Below, in pieces: positions 1-5,976 of a stretch of 6,159 nt of DNA. How positions within the stretch are numbered: position 1 is the first letter of the stretch; every line of letters begins with the position of its first letter. The translations under genes were made by a program, and so were the position numbers. The stretch is from positions 1 through 6,159 of the forward strand of contig JAZOAY010000098.1 of NCBI GenBank assembly GCA_045595725.1, read 5' to 3'. The stretch is from SIG575 sp045595725 (GTDB lineage Bacteria > Bacillota > Clostridia > Oscillospirales > Acutalibacteraceae). The notes below the pieces were generated by a model. That model was not told where the DNA came from and made no database searches. It was given only the letters and a program-made list of their open reading frames with translations.

Positions 1-108
1 CCTGAAATCGAATATGTCAATCATCTGATGACACACAGTTGGGGACAAAAGGTGGTTAGATTTTACGATTTGGATGGTAACTTAATTGAAGTAGGAACAC
101 CGGTGTAA
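1..108 (+). CDS. VOC/glyoxalase-fold protein, C-terminal fragment
   Basis: This is the 3' end of a gene that begins before the window; 35 codons and a TAA stop (106-108) remain. The visible tail reads VVRFYDLDGNLIEVGTPV. The pattern Phe/Tyr-x-Asp-x-Asp-Gly-Asn-x-Ile-Glu-Val is the closing strand-turn-strand of vicinal-oxygen-chelate proteins (glyoxalase I, bleomycin resistance, extradiol dioxygenase fold). In that family the Glu of the last strand is commonly a metal ligand. The catalytic type cannot be told from this fragment: it could be a glyoxalase, an antibiotic-binding protein or an uncharacterised VOC protein. The 89 bases to the next likely start (198) contain no convincing terminator, so read-through into the GH78 gene is possible. 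Family assignment is fairly secure; specific function is not. Confidence 0.75.
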   Translation, partial: PEIEYVNHLMTHSWGQKVVRFYDLDGNLIEVGTPV

Positions 109-152
109 TCAACAAATTCCAATTTATCGAACTCTTCGGTAGGCTTTTATTT

Positions 153-171
153 TCATAAACGAGGTTTATGA
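153..171. repeat. Perfect 8-bp inverted repeat upstream of the GH78 gene
   Basis: TCATAAAC (153-160) and GTTTATGA (164-171) are exact reverse complements separated by the three bases GAG. The repeat lies in the short gap between the VOC fragment and the GH78 gene. It swallows the upstream candidate start ATG at 168 and half of the GAGG before it, but leaves the GGGAGG (187-192) and ATG at 198 free. It could be a regulator binding site or a small leader hairpin. No T-tract follows, so it is not a typical terminator. Confidence 0.5.
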
Positions 172-186
172 CTACAGATAATATTC

Positions 187-192
187 GGGAGG
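187..192 (+). promoter_or_regulatory. Ribosome binding site deciding the GH78 start
   Basis: GGGAGG sits 5 bases before the ATG at 198. The competing in-frame ATG at 168 has only GAGG at 3-base spacing, and that ATG lies inside the 153-171 inverted repeat. This favours 198 as the true start. Confidence 0.65.
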
Positions 193-197
193 TTCAT

Positions 198-2537
198 ATG
201 CAAATTTTACAGACAATTATTTCTTATCTTGCAATAGCGGCAGCTTTTATTTCTTCAGTTTTTTCGTGGGGTGAAACGGCAATGATACCATATACAAATG
301 ATTACGAAATCCCCGACAGCATTCCCGAATATAGTGTGATTTCTACGGAAGAGAAAACCGACTGGAAAGCTAAATGGATCTGGGATAAAGAAAATCTGAC
401 GGAGAAAAATGTCTGGATGTGCTTTAATAAAAAAGTAAGTCTTGATGAGATTCCTGAAGAACTTATTGCTCACATCTCAGCTGATTCTAAATATTGGCTT
501 TATATAAACGGAGAAACCGCCACCTTTGAGGGAAGTTTGAAACGTGGACCCTATGAAAACAGCGGCTATTATGACAGTATTGATATTGCTCCTTTTCTGA
601 AAGAAGGAGAAAACACAATTTGTGCTCTGGTATGGTACTGGGATAATGAAACAAGCTATTCCTATAACAGTAGCGGTCAGGGCGGATTCCTTTTTGAAGC
701 CATAGACGGAAATATCACTATAATTTCTGACAAAAGCTGGAAGATAAAAAGGAACGTGGCTTTCGTTGACAGTCCCCTTTATCCCCCTAATTACAGACTT
801 TCCGAATACAGTATTTATTTCGACGCAAGGAAAGATATGGGCGATTGGCTGAACGAAGATTATGATGTTTCTACATGGAAAAACGCAACCGAATATGCTG
901 TCGGTGGCGAAGCTGTTTACGGCAAACTTTATCCGAGGGGAATACCTCTTTTGAAGGATTACGGTCTTAAAAATTATGAGAATTCAAATATTTATGAAAA
1001 CTATACCGTAAAAAAGCTTTTCGGTGAAAAAATCACCGTAGATATTCCCTATAACGCACAGCTTACTCCATATCTTAAAATCATAGCACCTAAGGGCAAG
1101 AAAATTCGCATTACAACGGAAAATACGCTGATCGGCGCAGTTTCAACTACCTATGTAACTAAAGAGGGAGAGCAGGAATTCGAGGCTTTGGGCTGGTTTA
1201 ACGGAGGACATATTACTTATAAAATACCGAGAGGCGTTACAGTTGTTTCTTTAAAATATCGTGAAACGGGATATGACAGTTCATTTTGCGGTGATTTCAA
1301 GTGCGATGATGAATTTCTGAATTCTCTGTGGCAAAAATCTCTGCGGACTCTCTATGTTACCATGCGTGACAACTTTATGGATTGTCCCGACAGAGAAAGG
1401 GCTCAGTGGTGGGGTGATGTTACAAGTGAAATGATTATGACAATGTACTCTTTGGACAGTAACTCCTACCTACTGTATCAAAAAGGTGTGGAGGCAATGC
1501 TTTCTCACGTTGACGACACAAAAGTTCTTCAGACTGTTGTGCCTATAAGCGGTGACTATTTTGAGCTTCCCGTTCAGCAGCTAGCCGGAATCGTAGGCTT
1601 CCTTACCTACTATGAATATACCGGTGACAAGGCTTTTGTAGAAAAGGTTTATGACGCATCTCTTGATTACCTTAAACTTTGGGATATGGGTGAAAATAAT
1701 CTTGTTGTTCATCGCGGTGGTTCATGGGACTGGGCTGATTGGGGTAAAAAGGCAGATATGACCGCCATTGAAAATGCATGGGTTTACTATGCTCTTTCCG
1801 CTACAGAGAAAATGGCAGAGATTTTAGGAGAAAACGAGGATATCTCATTTATTACCGAAAGAAAAGATACTATCTCAAAGGGCTATAAGGCTCTTTGGAC
1901 AGAAGACGGTTTTAAAAGTAAAGATGTAAGAAAGCCCGATGACAGAGCAAATGCCCTTGCAGTTTTGTCGGGACTTGCAAAAAAAGAACAGTATGATACT
2001 ATTATGAATGTACTCACAACCACTAAAAATTCAAGTCCGTATATGGAATACTATGTTCTTGAAGCTCTTTGCAAAATGGGAGAATATGAAGCGGCATGTA
2101 ACAGAATCAAGGACAGATATGAGGGTATGATGAGTGAGGATTATTCGACTCTCTGGGAATTCTGGGATTCCTGGCGAGGTACTAAAAATCACGCATGGAG
2201 TGGCGGTCCTCTTGTTATAATGAGTAAGCATTTTGCAGGTATCATACCCATTGAAGCAGGTTATGAAAAGGTTAAAATTGACCCGCAGTACATTCTTTCC
2301 GACAGTATAAAATGTACCGTTCCCAGCATAAAAGGGTTAATCACTCTGGATTATGAAAAGGCTGCCGAAAATTATGTCATTAACCTTACTCTCCCACAAG
2401 GTATAAAGACTGTTTTATATGTGCCAACAAATGCTGTTGTAAATATCAATTCCGAACCTTATTATAAAAACGGTGAGTATGTAAATGGTGAAATTGATAA
2501 TGTAGAGATTGTGGAAAAAGTACTTGATAACAGATAA
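198..2537 (+). CDS. GH78-type alpha-L-rhamnosidase-like glycoside hydrolase
   Basis: Predicted inverting glycoside hydrolase, likely releasing terminal alpha-L-rhamnose from glycans or plant glycosides. It has 779 residues from ATG 198 (an ATG at 168 would add ten), within the usual GH78 range. Residues 7-23 are strongly hydrophobic with almost no positive charge before them: a weak signal peptide or anchor, without a lipobox Cys. An N-terminal beta-sandwich (about 56-245) carries WKAKWIWD and YWLYINGE, typical of rhamnosidase N-terminal domains. A central beta region follows, then the (alpha/alpha)6 barrel (about 360-680). The barrel holds DCPDRERAQWWGD (395-407), where Glu400 matches the GH78 general acid, and TLWEFWDSW (651-659), where Glu654 matches the general base. 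NHAW (664-667) is the conserved His region. Residues from about 680 form the C-terminal beta domain. The acid motif is one residue shorter than the common DCPxRDERLGWTGD form, so the sugar may not be rhamnose. No sugar transporter or regulator is adjacent. Family assignment is confident; substrate is open. Confidence 0.88.
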   Translation: MQILQTIISYLAIAAAFISSVFSWGETAMIPYTNDYEIPDSIPEYSVISTEEKTDWKAKWIWDKENLTEKNVWMCFNKKVSLDEIPEELIAHISADSKYWLYINGETATFEGSLKRGPYENSGYYDSIDIAPFLKEGENTICALVWYWDNETSYSYNSSGQGGFLFEAIDGNITIISDKSWKIKRNVAFVDSPLYPPNYRLSEYSIYFDARKDMGDWLNEDYDVSTWKNATEYAVGGEAVYGKLYPRGIPLLKDYGLKNYENSNIYENYTVKKLFGEKITVDIPYNAQLTPYLKIIAPKGKKIRITTENTLIGAVSTTYVTKEGEQEFEALGWFNGGHITYKIPRGVTVVSLKYRETGYDSSFCGDFKCDDEFLNSLWQKSLRTLYVTMRDNFMDCPDRERAQWWGDVTSEMIMTMYSLDSNSYLLYQKGVEAMLSHVDDTKVLQTVVPISGDYFELPVQQLAGIVGFLTYYEYTGDKAFVEKVYDASLDYLKLWDMGENNLVVHRGGSWDWADWGKKADMTAIENAWVYYALSATEKMAEILGENEDISFITERKDTISKGYKALWTEDGFKSKDVRKPDDRANALAVLSGLAKKEQYDTIMNVLTTTKNSSPYMEYYVLEALCKMGEYEAACNRIKDRYEGMMSEDYSTLWEFWDSWRGTKNHAWSGGPLVIMSKHFAGIIPIEAGYEKVKIDPQYILSDSIKCTVPSIKGLITLDYEKAAENYVINLTLPQGIKTVLYVPTNAVVNINSEPYYKNGEYVNGEIDNVEIVEKVLDNR

Positions 2538-2586
2538 GGTAAATTGAAATTGCTTCGCTGATGAATAATTACTTGTGTAAATACGC

Positions 2587-2592
2587 TATAAT
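2587..2592 (+). promoter_or_regulatory. Possible -10 element for the two-gene unknown cassette
   Basis: A perfect TATAAT lies 22 bases before the preferred start at 2615. No good -35 hexamer is seen at 16-18 bases, and there is no TG extension. If used, transcription would begin near 2599, at the ribosome binding site, giving a leader of about 16 bases. The YcxB-like gene downstream has a similar short-leader layout with a much better promoter, which lends mild support. Confidence 0.3.
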
Positions 2593-2598
2593 ACCCAG

Positions 2599-2606
2599 GG
2601 TGGTGA
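2599..2606 (+). promoter_or_regulatory. Ribosome binding site deciding the 2615 start
   Basis: GGTGGTGA differs by one base from GGAGGTGA and ends 8 bases before ATG 2615. The earlier in-frame ATG at 2561 has no purine-rich sequence at a usable distance. Confidence 0.65.
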
Positions 2607-2614
2607 AAGAACAG

Positions 2615-3196
2615 ATGAAAAACATTTTTAACAAAATCAGCAGTTTCTTTTTGTGCTTTGTCAGTATATTGTTTTCTGTTGTATTTGGTATCTTTTTGCT
2701 GTTTAAATTGCCTTATGATTATATCAAGTATAAAACCTCTCTTTATTATAAAAGAGACCGTAGAAAATATGAAATGTTTGCAGGAAGCAGTATTAATTTT
2801 AAAATCTGCAATGTTGTTATTAAAAATAAATTACCTGTAGATTTCATTGCAGATGCTAAAGACGATTTTTTGGAAAACATGTGTTTTGTTTCAGGAGATA
2901 TTCTGATTATTTCAAGTCCTTTCTTTTTTGCGTATGATGACAAAATCGGTGTTTGGGATTGTTGTAAAGTTGAAGACCGTGATACTTCACGGTTTCTTCT
3001 GGAAGATTTTATTGAAATGGAAATTGAAAGAGCAAACTGTAATGCAGGAAAGAAAATTTGTACAAAGGCTGTTATTATGGCAAAGGACAAAAATGTAGAC
3101 AACGAAAATGTTGCGAGACGTGACATGCGTTTTCTGATTTACAATAATAATCTTGAAGAAGTTCTGAAAGATTTCTGTGAGAGGTGTATGTTATGA
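2615..3196 (+). CDS. One-TM protein of unknown family with cytosolic domain
   Basis: A 193-residue protein that I do not assign to any named family. The N-terminus is short and basic (Lys2, Lys7), followed by one membrane span at about residues 11-31. Next comes a basic, tyrosine-rich juxtamembrane stretch (KLPYDYIKYK, then KRDRRKY to residue 52), so by the positive-inside rule the bulk should be cytosolic. The soluble part (about 55-193) alternates short hydrophobic strands with acidic loops, including DILIISSPFFFAYDD (95-109). It ends with two strand-like segments (KAVIMAKDK, RFLIYNNN) and a helix LEEVLKDFCERC. It has seven Cys without a clear metal-binding spacing; CC at 116-117 is notable. 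Its stop overlaps the next start by four bases (ATGA, 3193-3196), implying translational coupling and probably joint function. An in-frame ATG at 2561 would add 18 residues but lacks a ribosome binding site. Function unknown; the gene itself is well supported by coupling and composition. Confidence 0.78.
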   Translation: MKNIFNKISSFFLCFVSILFSVVFGIFLLFKLPYDYIKYKTSLYYKRDRRKYEMFAGSSINFKICNVVIKNKLPVDFIADAKDDFLENMCFVSGDILIISSPFFFAYDDKIGVWDCCKVEDRDTSRFLLEDFIEMEIERANCNAGKKICTKAVIMAKDKNVDNENVARRDMRFLIYNNNLEEVLKDFCERCML

Positions 3197-3672
3197 ATCA
3201 AACGTTGAACCTGAATGGTATAAATATCACTTTTGACAAAGAAAAAACATCATCTTACCGGAAAGATAATCTTTCTAGCTGTACCTGCGAAGGATGCAGG
3301 AATTTTTATAAGACTATCAAAACTAATAAAGAATTGTCCGATTTTCTTGCTCAATTCGGAATTGACTGTGAATTTACAGATGAAGTTTTCTGGTATGAGA
3401 TGGGTAAGGACGACACATTTTATTATGATTCTGACGGGTATTACGGTGTCTGCGGTTCATTTGACGGAGATGAATTTTCTTTTGAAAAATACGGAGTAGA
3501 AATTTCTTTTTTAAAAATGGCAGAGCTTCCTGTTGAAAGAGAAGATGAACATTTTTATATCAGAATAAAAGGCGATTTCCCACTTGTTCTTGATGAAGAT
3601 GAAAGAGACAAAGATTGGAAAACAAGTTTTCTGAACAGAATAAAAGCAATGTTAATTACAAAGAAATCATAA
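3193..3672 (+). CDS. Uncharacterised acidic protein with CxCxxC motif
   Basis: A 159-residue soluble protein without signal peptide or membrane span. Near the N-terminus it has Cys30-x-Cys32-x-x-Cys35 followed by RNFY. The segment LSDFLAQFGID (48-58) then leads into DEVFWYE (63-69). The middle and C-terminal parts are rich in Asp/Glu and aromatics and read as beta strands (GYYGVCGSFDGDEFSF; HFYIRIKGDFPLVLDE). Cys-rich start, GID-x(n)-P/D-E-V-F/W and a terminal FPLVLDE-like strand resemble a group of small Firmicutes hypothetical proteins, but I know no assigned function. The closely spaced Cys could bind zinc or another metal; this is inference. Start ATG 3193 is chosen because AGAGGTG (3180-3186) lies 6 bases before it and it forms an ATGA overlap with the upstream stop; the GTG at 3184 falls inside that ribosome binding site. 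There is no terminator after the stop, so transcription may continue into the YcxB-like gene. Confidence 0.8.
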   Translation: MNQTLNLNGINITFDKEKTSSYRKDNLSSCTCEGCRNFYKTIKTNKELSDFLAQFGIDCEFTDEVFWYEMGKDDTFYYDSDGYYGVCGSFDGDEFSFEKYGVEISFLKMAELPVEREDEHFYIRIKGDFPLVLDEDERDKDWKTSFLNRIKAMLITKKS

Positions 3673-3674
3673 TT

Positions 3675-3721
3675 TGCCATAATAATTCCAACCGTGTTGA
3701 TTTTTGTGCTGTGCCATGATA
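3675..3721 (+). repeat. Imperfect direct repeat around the YcxB-like promoter
   Basis: TGCCATAATA (3675-3684) and TGCCATGATA (3712-3721) differ by one base and start 37 bases apart. The second copy runs into the -10 element. It could be a paired operator or coincidence in A/T-rich DNA. Confidence 0.25.
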
Positions 3722-3725
3722 TAAT
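3697..3725 (+). promoter_or_regulatory. Promoter of the YcxB-like gene, extended -10
   Basis: TTGATT (3697-3702), a 17-base spacer and a perfect TATAAT (3720-3725) preceded directly by TGA, which supplies the TGn extended -10. This is a vegetative sigma-A type promoter. Predicted transcription start near 3732 leaves a leader of only about 14 bases that contains GGAGTGA (3735-3741). Confidence 0.8.
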
Positions 3726-3745
3726 CCGTTTATTGGAGTGATTGT

Positions 3746-4297
3746 ATGAATTTCAGGTTTAATATCAATATGACAGATAATGATTATCTTGAATTTAACA
3801 AATTTCATTTGCTAAAATCAAGTTACGGCAGAAAAAATGATTTAGGAACAAGGATTTTTATTGCAGTCTTCATGGTAATTGTTTGTATTGCATTGTTGTT
3901 CATGGGAGATTTTTCACATGATTCTTTTATAGAGATACTTCCTTTGATTTTTCTTCTTGTTATAGTTGAAGTGAGTTACACAAAACTGACAGAATTGTGG
4001 TTGAAACATTTTATCGGGAAAATGAAGAAGAAGGGGAAAATGCCCTTCAGTTCATCTTCTGTTCTTGAATTCGGTGAAGATACAATTGTTGAAACAACGG
4101 AAACGGAAAAAACAGAACAGAAATATTCAGCTGTGGAAAAAATATATAATAACGGCGGAAACATTATCTATATCTATGTAAACAATACCAGAGCATATCT
4201 GTTGCCTGTCTCATCTTTTGAAAGCGAAAAAGAGTATAAAGAGTTCTTTCGGTTTCTGAAAGAAAAAACAGGGCTGGAAATAAAAGAGGTCAGATAA
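3746..4297 (+). CDS. YcxB-like two-TM membrane protein
   Basis: A 183-residue membrane protein whose layout matches the YcxB-like family of Firmicutes, which has no established biochemical role. The N-terminal 30 residues (NINMTDNDYLEFNKFHLLKS) are the typical cytosolic lead-in. Two membrane spans follow at about 37-53 and 62-77, then a basic stretch KMKKKGK (92-98) that places the C-terminus in the cytosol. Residues 105-180 form the characteristic small beta-rich domain: VLEFGEDTIVETTETEKTE, a strand around YSAVEKIYNNGGNIIYIYV, and the terminal LLPVSSFES followed by a helix EYKEFFRFLKEKTG. The order (strand, 'YLLPVSSF', helix) is what makes the family recognisable. It has its own strong promoter, GGAGTGA 4 bases before the ATG (GGAG itself 7 bases before), and a terminator right after the stop. 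It can thus be expressed alone or with the two upstream genes. Family call is confident; function unknown. Confidence 0.82.
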   Translation: MNFRFNINMTDNDYLEFNKFHLLKSSYGRKNDLGTRIFIAVFMVIVCIALLFMGDFSHDSFIEILPLIFLLVIVEVSYTKLTELWLKHFIGKMKKKGKMPFSSSSVLEFGEDTIVETTETEKTEQKYSAVEKIYNNGGNIIYIYVNNTRAYLLPVSSFESEKEYKEFFRFLKEKTGLEIKEVR

Positions 4298-4304
4298 ATT
4301 CTGT

Positions 4305-4336
4305 GACGGATGATTGTAAATTGTCCGTCTTTTTTT
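4305..4336 (+). terminator. Rho-independent terminator after the YcxB-like gene
   Basis: GACGGA (4305-4310) pairs with TCCGTC (4324-4329). Two inner G-T wobbles and two A-T pairs can extend the stem to a five-base loop. Seven T follow at once (4330-4336). It begins 8 bases after the stop codon at 4297. Confidence 0.85.
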
Positions 4337-4337
4337 A

Positions 4338-4366
4338 TTGACTTTCTTTGAATATAGAGTTATAAT
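4338..4366 (+). promoter_or_regulatory. Strong sigma-A promoter for the FAD oxidoreductase operon
   Basis: TTGACT (4338-4343), exactly 17 bases, then a perfect TATAAT (4361-4366). It starts one base after the T-tract of the preceding terminator. Predicted transcription start is near 4373, giving a leader of about 43 bases to ATG 4416, with GGAGG at 4404-4408. Confidence 0.85.
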
Positions 4367-4415
4367 GTTTTAGTATGGAGTATCCTGTAATATTTACTGA
4401 AACGGAGGATAAAAG

Positions 4416-5975
4416 ATGAAAAATTATGACGTAATTGTAATCGGTGCAGGTAACGGCGGTCTTGCAGCTGCAACAACCTGTGCCAGAGCAGGTCTTTCAA
4501 CACTTCTTCTTGAAAGACACAACATCCCCGGCGGTTCAGCTTCTTCTTTTGTAAGAGGCAGATTTGAGTTTGAACCCTCACTTCATGAACTTGCAGGTGT
4601 TGGTGCGACTGACAAATCAGGTCAGGTTGAAGACATGTTCAGACGCTTTGAAGGTGATGTTGATTGGTATCGGCATGATTCAACTTTCAGACTTGTTGTT
4701 CCCGCAAAAGAAGGGGACACAGATACTTTTGTAAATGAAAACGGTGTTGAAGTTTCATTGGACGTGCGTATGCCTGTCGGTTTTGAAAACTTTGCAAAGA
4801 AACTTGATGAAGTTGTTCCCGGTTCCTATGAAAGCTGTATAAAAGCATTTGATTTGTCAGAGCGTATGTTCAAAGCTCTTGACGCTCTTGATGATCCTAT
4901 AAAAAGACTTCCTGCAAGCTTAAAAGATTTTCCCGATATTTTGAAAATGGTTTCTCACAATATGACGGAAGCTCTTGATGCTCTCGGAATGCCCAAAAAA
5001 GCACAGGACATTTTCAATACATATTGGTGCTATCTCGGTGTTCCTGCATCAAGACTTGATTTCCTCTATTACCTTGCAATGCTTCACAGCTATGTTCAGC
5101 ACGGTACAGGTGTTCCTCATCTTCGCAGCCACGAGCTGAGCCTTGCTCTTGATAAGGTTATCCGTGATAACGGCGGTGACATCTGGTATAATTCAGAAGT
5201 TACAAAGGTTATTATGAAAGACGGTAAACCTGCAGGCGTTGTAATTAACGGTGAAAAAGAAGTTTACGGTAAATATTTCATATGTAACTCTTATCCCTAT
5301 TCAGTATTCAGAGATTTGTTCGATGAAAAAGAAATTCCCGAAAAGCAGCTCAAGATGCTCAACGCAAGAGAAACTTCAGTTACTCTTACAACAGTTTATC
5401 TTGGCATGAATGTAACAAAGGAAGAACTCGGAATCAAGGACTATTCAGTTTTTATTGCTCCTGTTTCAGATTCAGATAAGCAGTATGACCTTGTTCAGAA
5501 TTACAAGAGTGGTTACTGTATCATCAACTGTCTTAATGAAATTATTCCCGATTGTACTCCTGAAGGCACATGTCAGCTTTTCCTTACAGCAATGACATCA
5601 GGTGATGTAATGAAAAACATCAGACCTCAGGATTATAAAAAATTCAAAAATGAAATTGCAAAAGACATGATTGAAACATGCGAAAAAGCACTCAATATAT
5701 CAATTACTCCTTATATTGAGGAAATTGAAATTGCACTGCCTCCCACATTTGCAAGATATCTGAATACTCCTTTGGGCACACCTTATGGATATATGCTTGA
5801 CAAATGGGATAGCATGATTCCTCGTACAGTTCAGTATCTTAATGACCAGCCCTTTAAAAACTTCTTCTTCTGTGGTGCAACTCAGGAGAGAGGCGACGGT
5901 TACAGCTGTGCTTATTACACAGGTGAAAAAGCAGGCGGTCTTGTAGTAAAAGCAATGAAGAAGGAGGGCAAATAA
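4416..5975 (+). CDS. FAD-dependent oxidoreductase, phytoene desaturase (CrtI) superfamily
   Basis: A 519-residue flavoprotein, close to the usual 490-520 of CrtI-type desaturases and related isomerases/saturases. Residues 5-15 (DVIVIGAGNGG) are the Rossmann dinucleotide-binding loop with Gly10, Gly12 and Gly15. Glu33 at the end of the second strand would bind the adenosine ribose, and NIPGGSASSF (36-45) is the CrtI-like PGG segment contacting the flavin. The C-terminal FAD motif lies at 484-507 (FFFCGATQERGDGYSCAYYTGEKAG). It replaces the common P-G-x-G-x-P stretch with an ERGDGYS sequence, suggesting a subfamily away from true carotenoid enzymes. No signal peptide or membrane anchor is seen, so it should be cytosolic or peripherally membrane-bound. 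GGAGG lies 7 bases before the ATG, under a strong promoter. The next gene starts one base after the stop, and its ribosome binding site is inside this gene's end. No phytoene synthase or other carotenoid gene is visible, so the substrate is unknown and a phytoene role should not be assumed. Confidence 0.85.
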   Translation: MKNYDVIVIGAGNGGLAAATTCARAGLSTLLLERHNIPGGSASSFVRGRFEFEPSLHELAGVGATDKSGQVEDMFRRFEGDVDWYRHDSTFRLVVPAKEGDTDTFVNENGVEVSLDVRMPVGFENFAKKLDEVVPGSYESCIKAFDLSERMFKALDALDDPIKRLPASLKDFPDILKMVSHNMTEALDALGMPKKAQDIFNTYWCYLGVPASRLDFLYYLAMLHSYVQHGTGVPHLRSHELSLALDKVIRDNGGDIWYNSEVTKVIMKDGKPAGVVINGEKEVYGKYFICNSYPYSVFRDLFDEKEIPEKQLKMLNARETSVTLTTVYLGMNVTKEELGIKDYSVFIAPVSDSDKQYDLVQNYKSGYCIINCLNEIIPDCTPEGTCQLFLTAMTSGDVMKNIRPQDYKKFKNEIAKDMIETCEKALNISITPYIEEIEIALPPTFARYLNTPLGTPYGYMLDKWDSMIPRTVQYLNDQPFKNFFFCGATQERGDGYSCAYYTGEKAGGLVVKAMKKEGK

Positions 5976-5976
5976 T

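Noticed and set aside
97..106. Perfect 10-bp palindrome ACACCGGTGT at the end of the VOC fragment
   Set aside because: It lies within codons and the stop, is short, and has no T-tract after it; probably chance.
168..197. Longer start for the GH78 gene at ATG 168
   Set aside because: GAGG is only 3 bases away and the ATG lies in a perfect hairpin; ATG 198 has GGGAGG at 5 bases. It remains possible, since the reading frame is open.
2561..2614. Longer start for the one-TM protein at ATG 2561
   Set aside because: There is no ribosome binding site before 2561, whereas GGTGGTGA is well placed before 2615. The 18 added residues do not look like part of the protein.
2746..3126. Open reading frame on the reverse strand opposite the one-TM gene
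   Set aside because: It is a shadow of the coding strand, with no ribosome binding site and low-complexity Ser/Ile/Lys composition. Other reverse-strand frames (255-473, 2031-2231, 3976-4164, 5700-6020) were rejected likewise.
3184..3192. GTG start three codons upstream of 3193
   Set aside because: The GTG is part of the AGAGGTG ribosome binding site, and ATG 3193 forms the ATGA overlap.
3233..3499. Alternative + frame inside the CxCxxC gene
   Set aside because: It overlaps a gene fixed by start coupling and has no start signal of its own.
4387..4397. GTAA-TAT-TTAC inverted repeat in the leader of the FAD oxidoreductase
   Set aside because: Four-base arms in A/T-rich DNA are expected by chance; no known operator consensus matched. 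No riboswitch fold was recognised in this short leader.
4416..5975. Carotenoid biosynthesis locus
   Set aside because: Only the enzyme superfamily points that way; no phytoene or dehydrosqualene synthase is visible and the C-terminal FAD motif is atypical.
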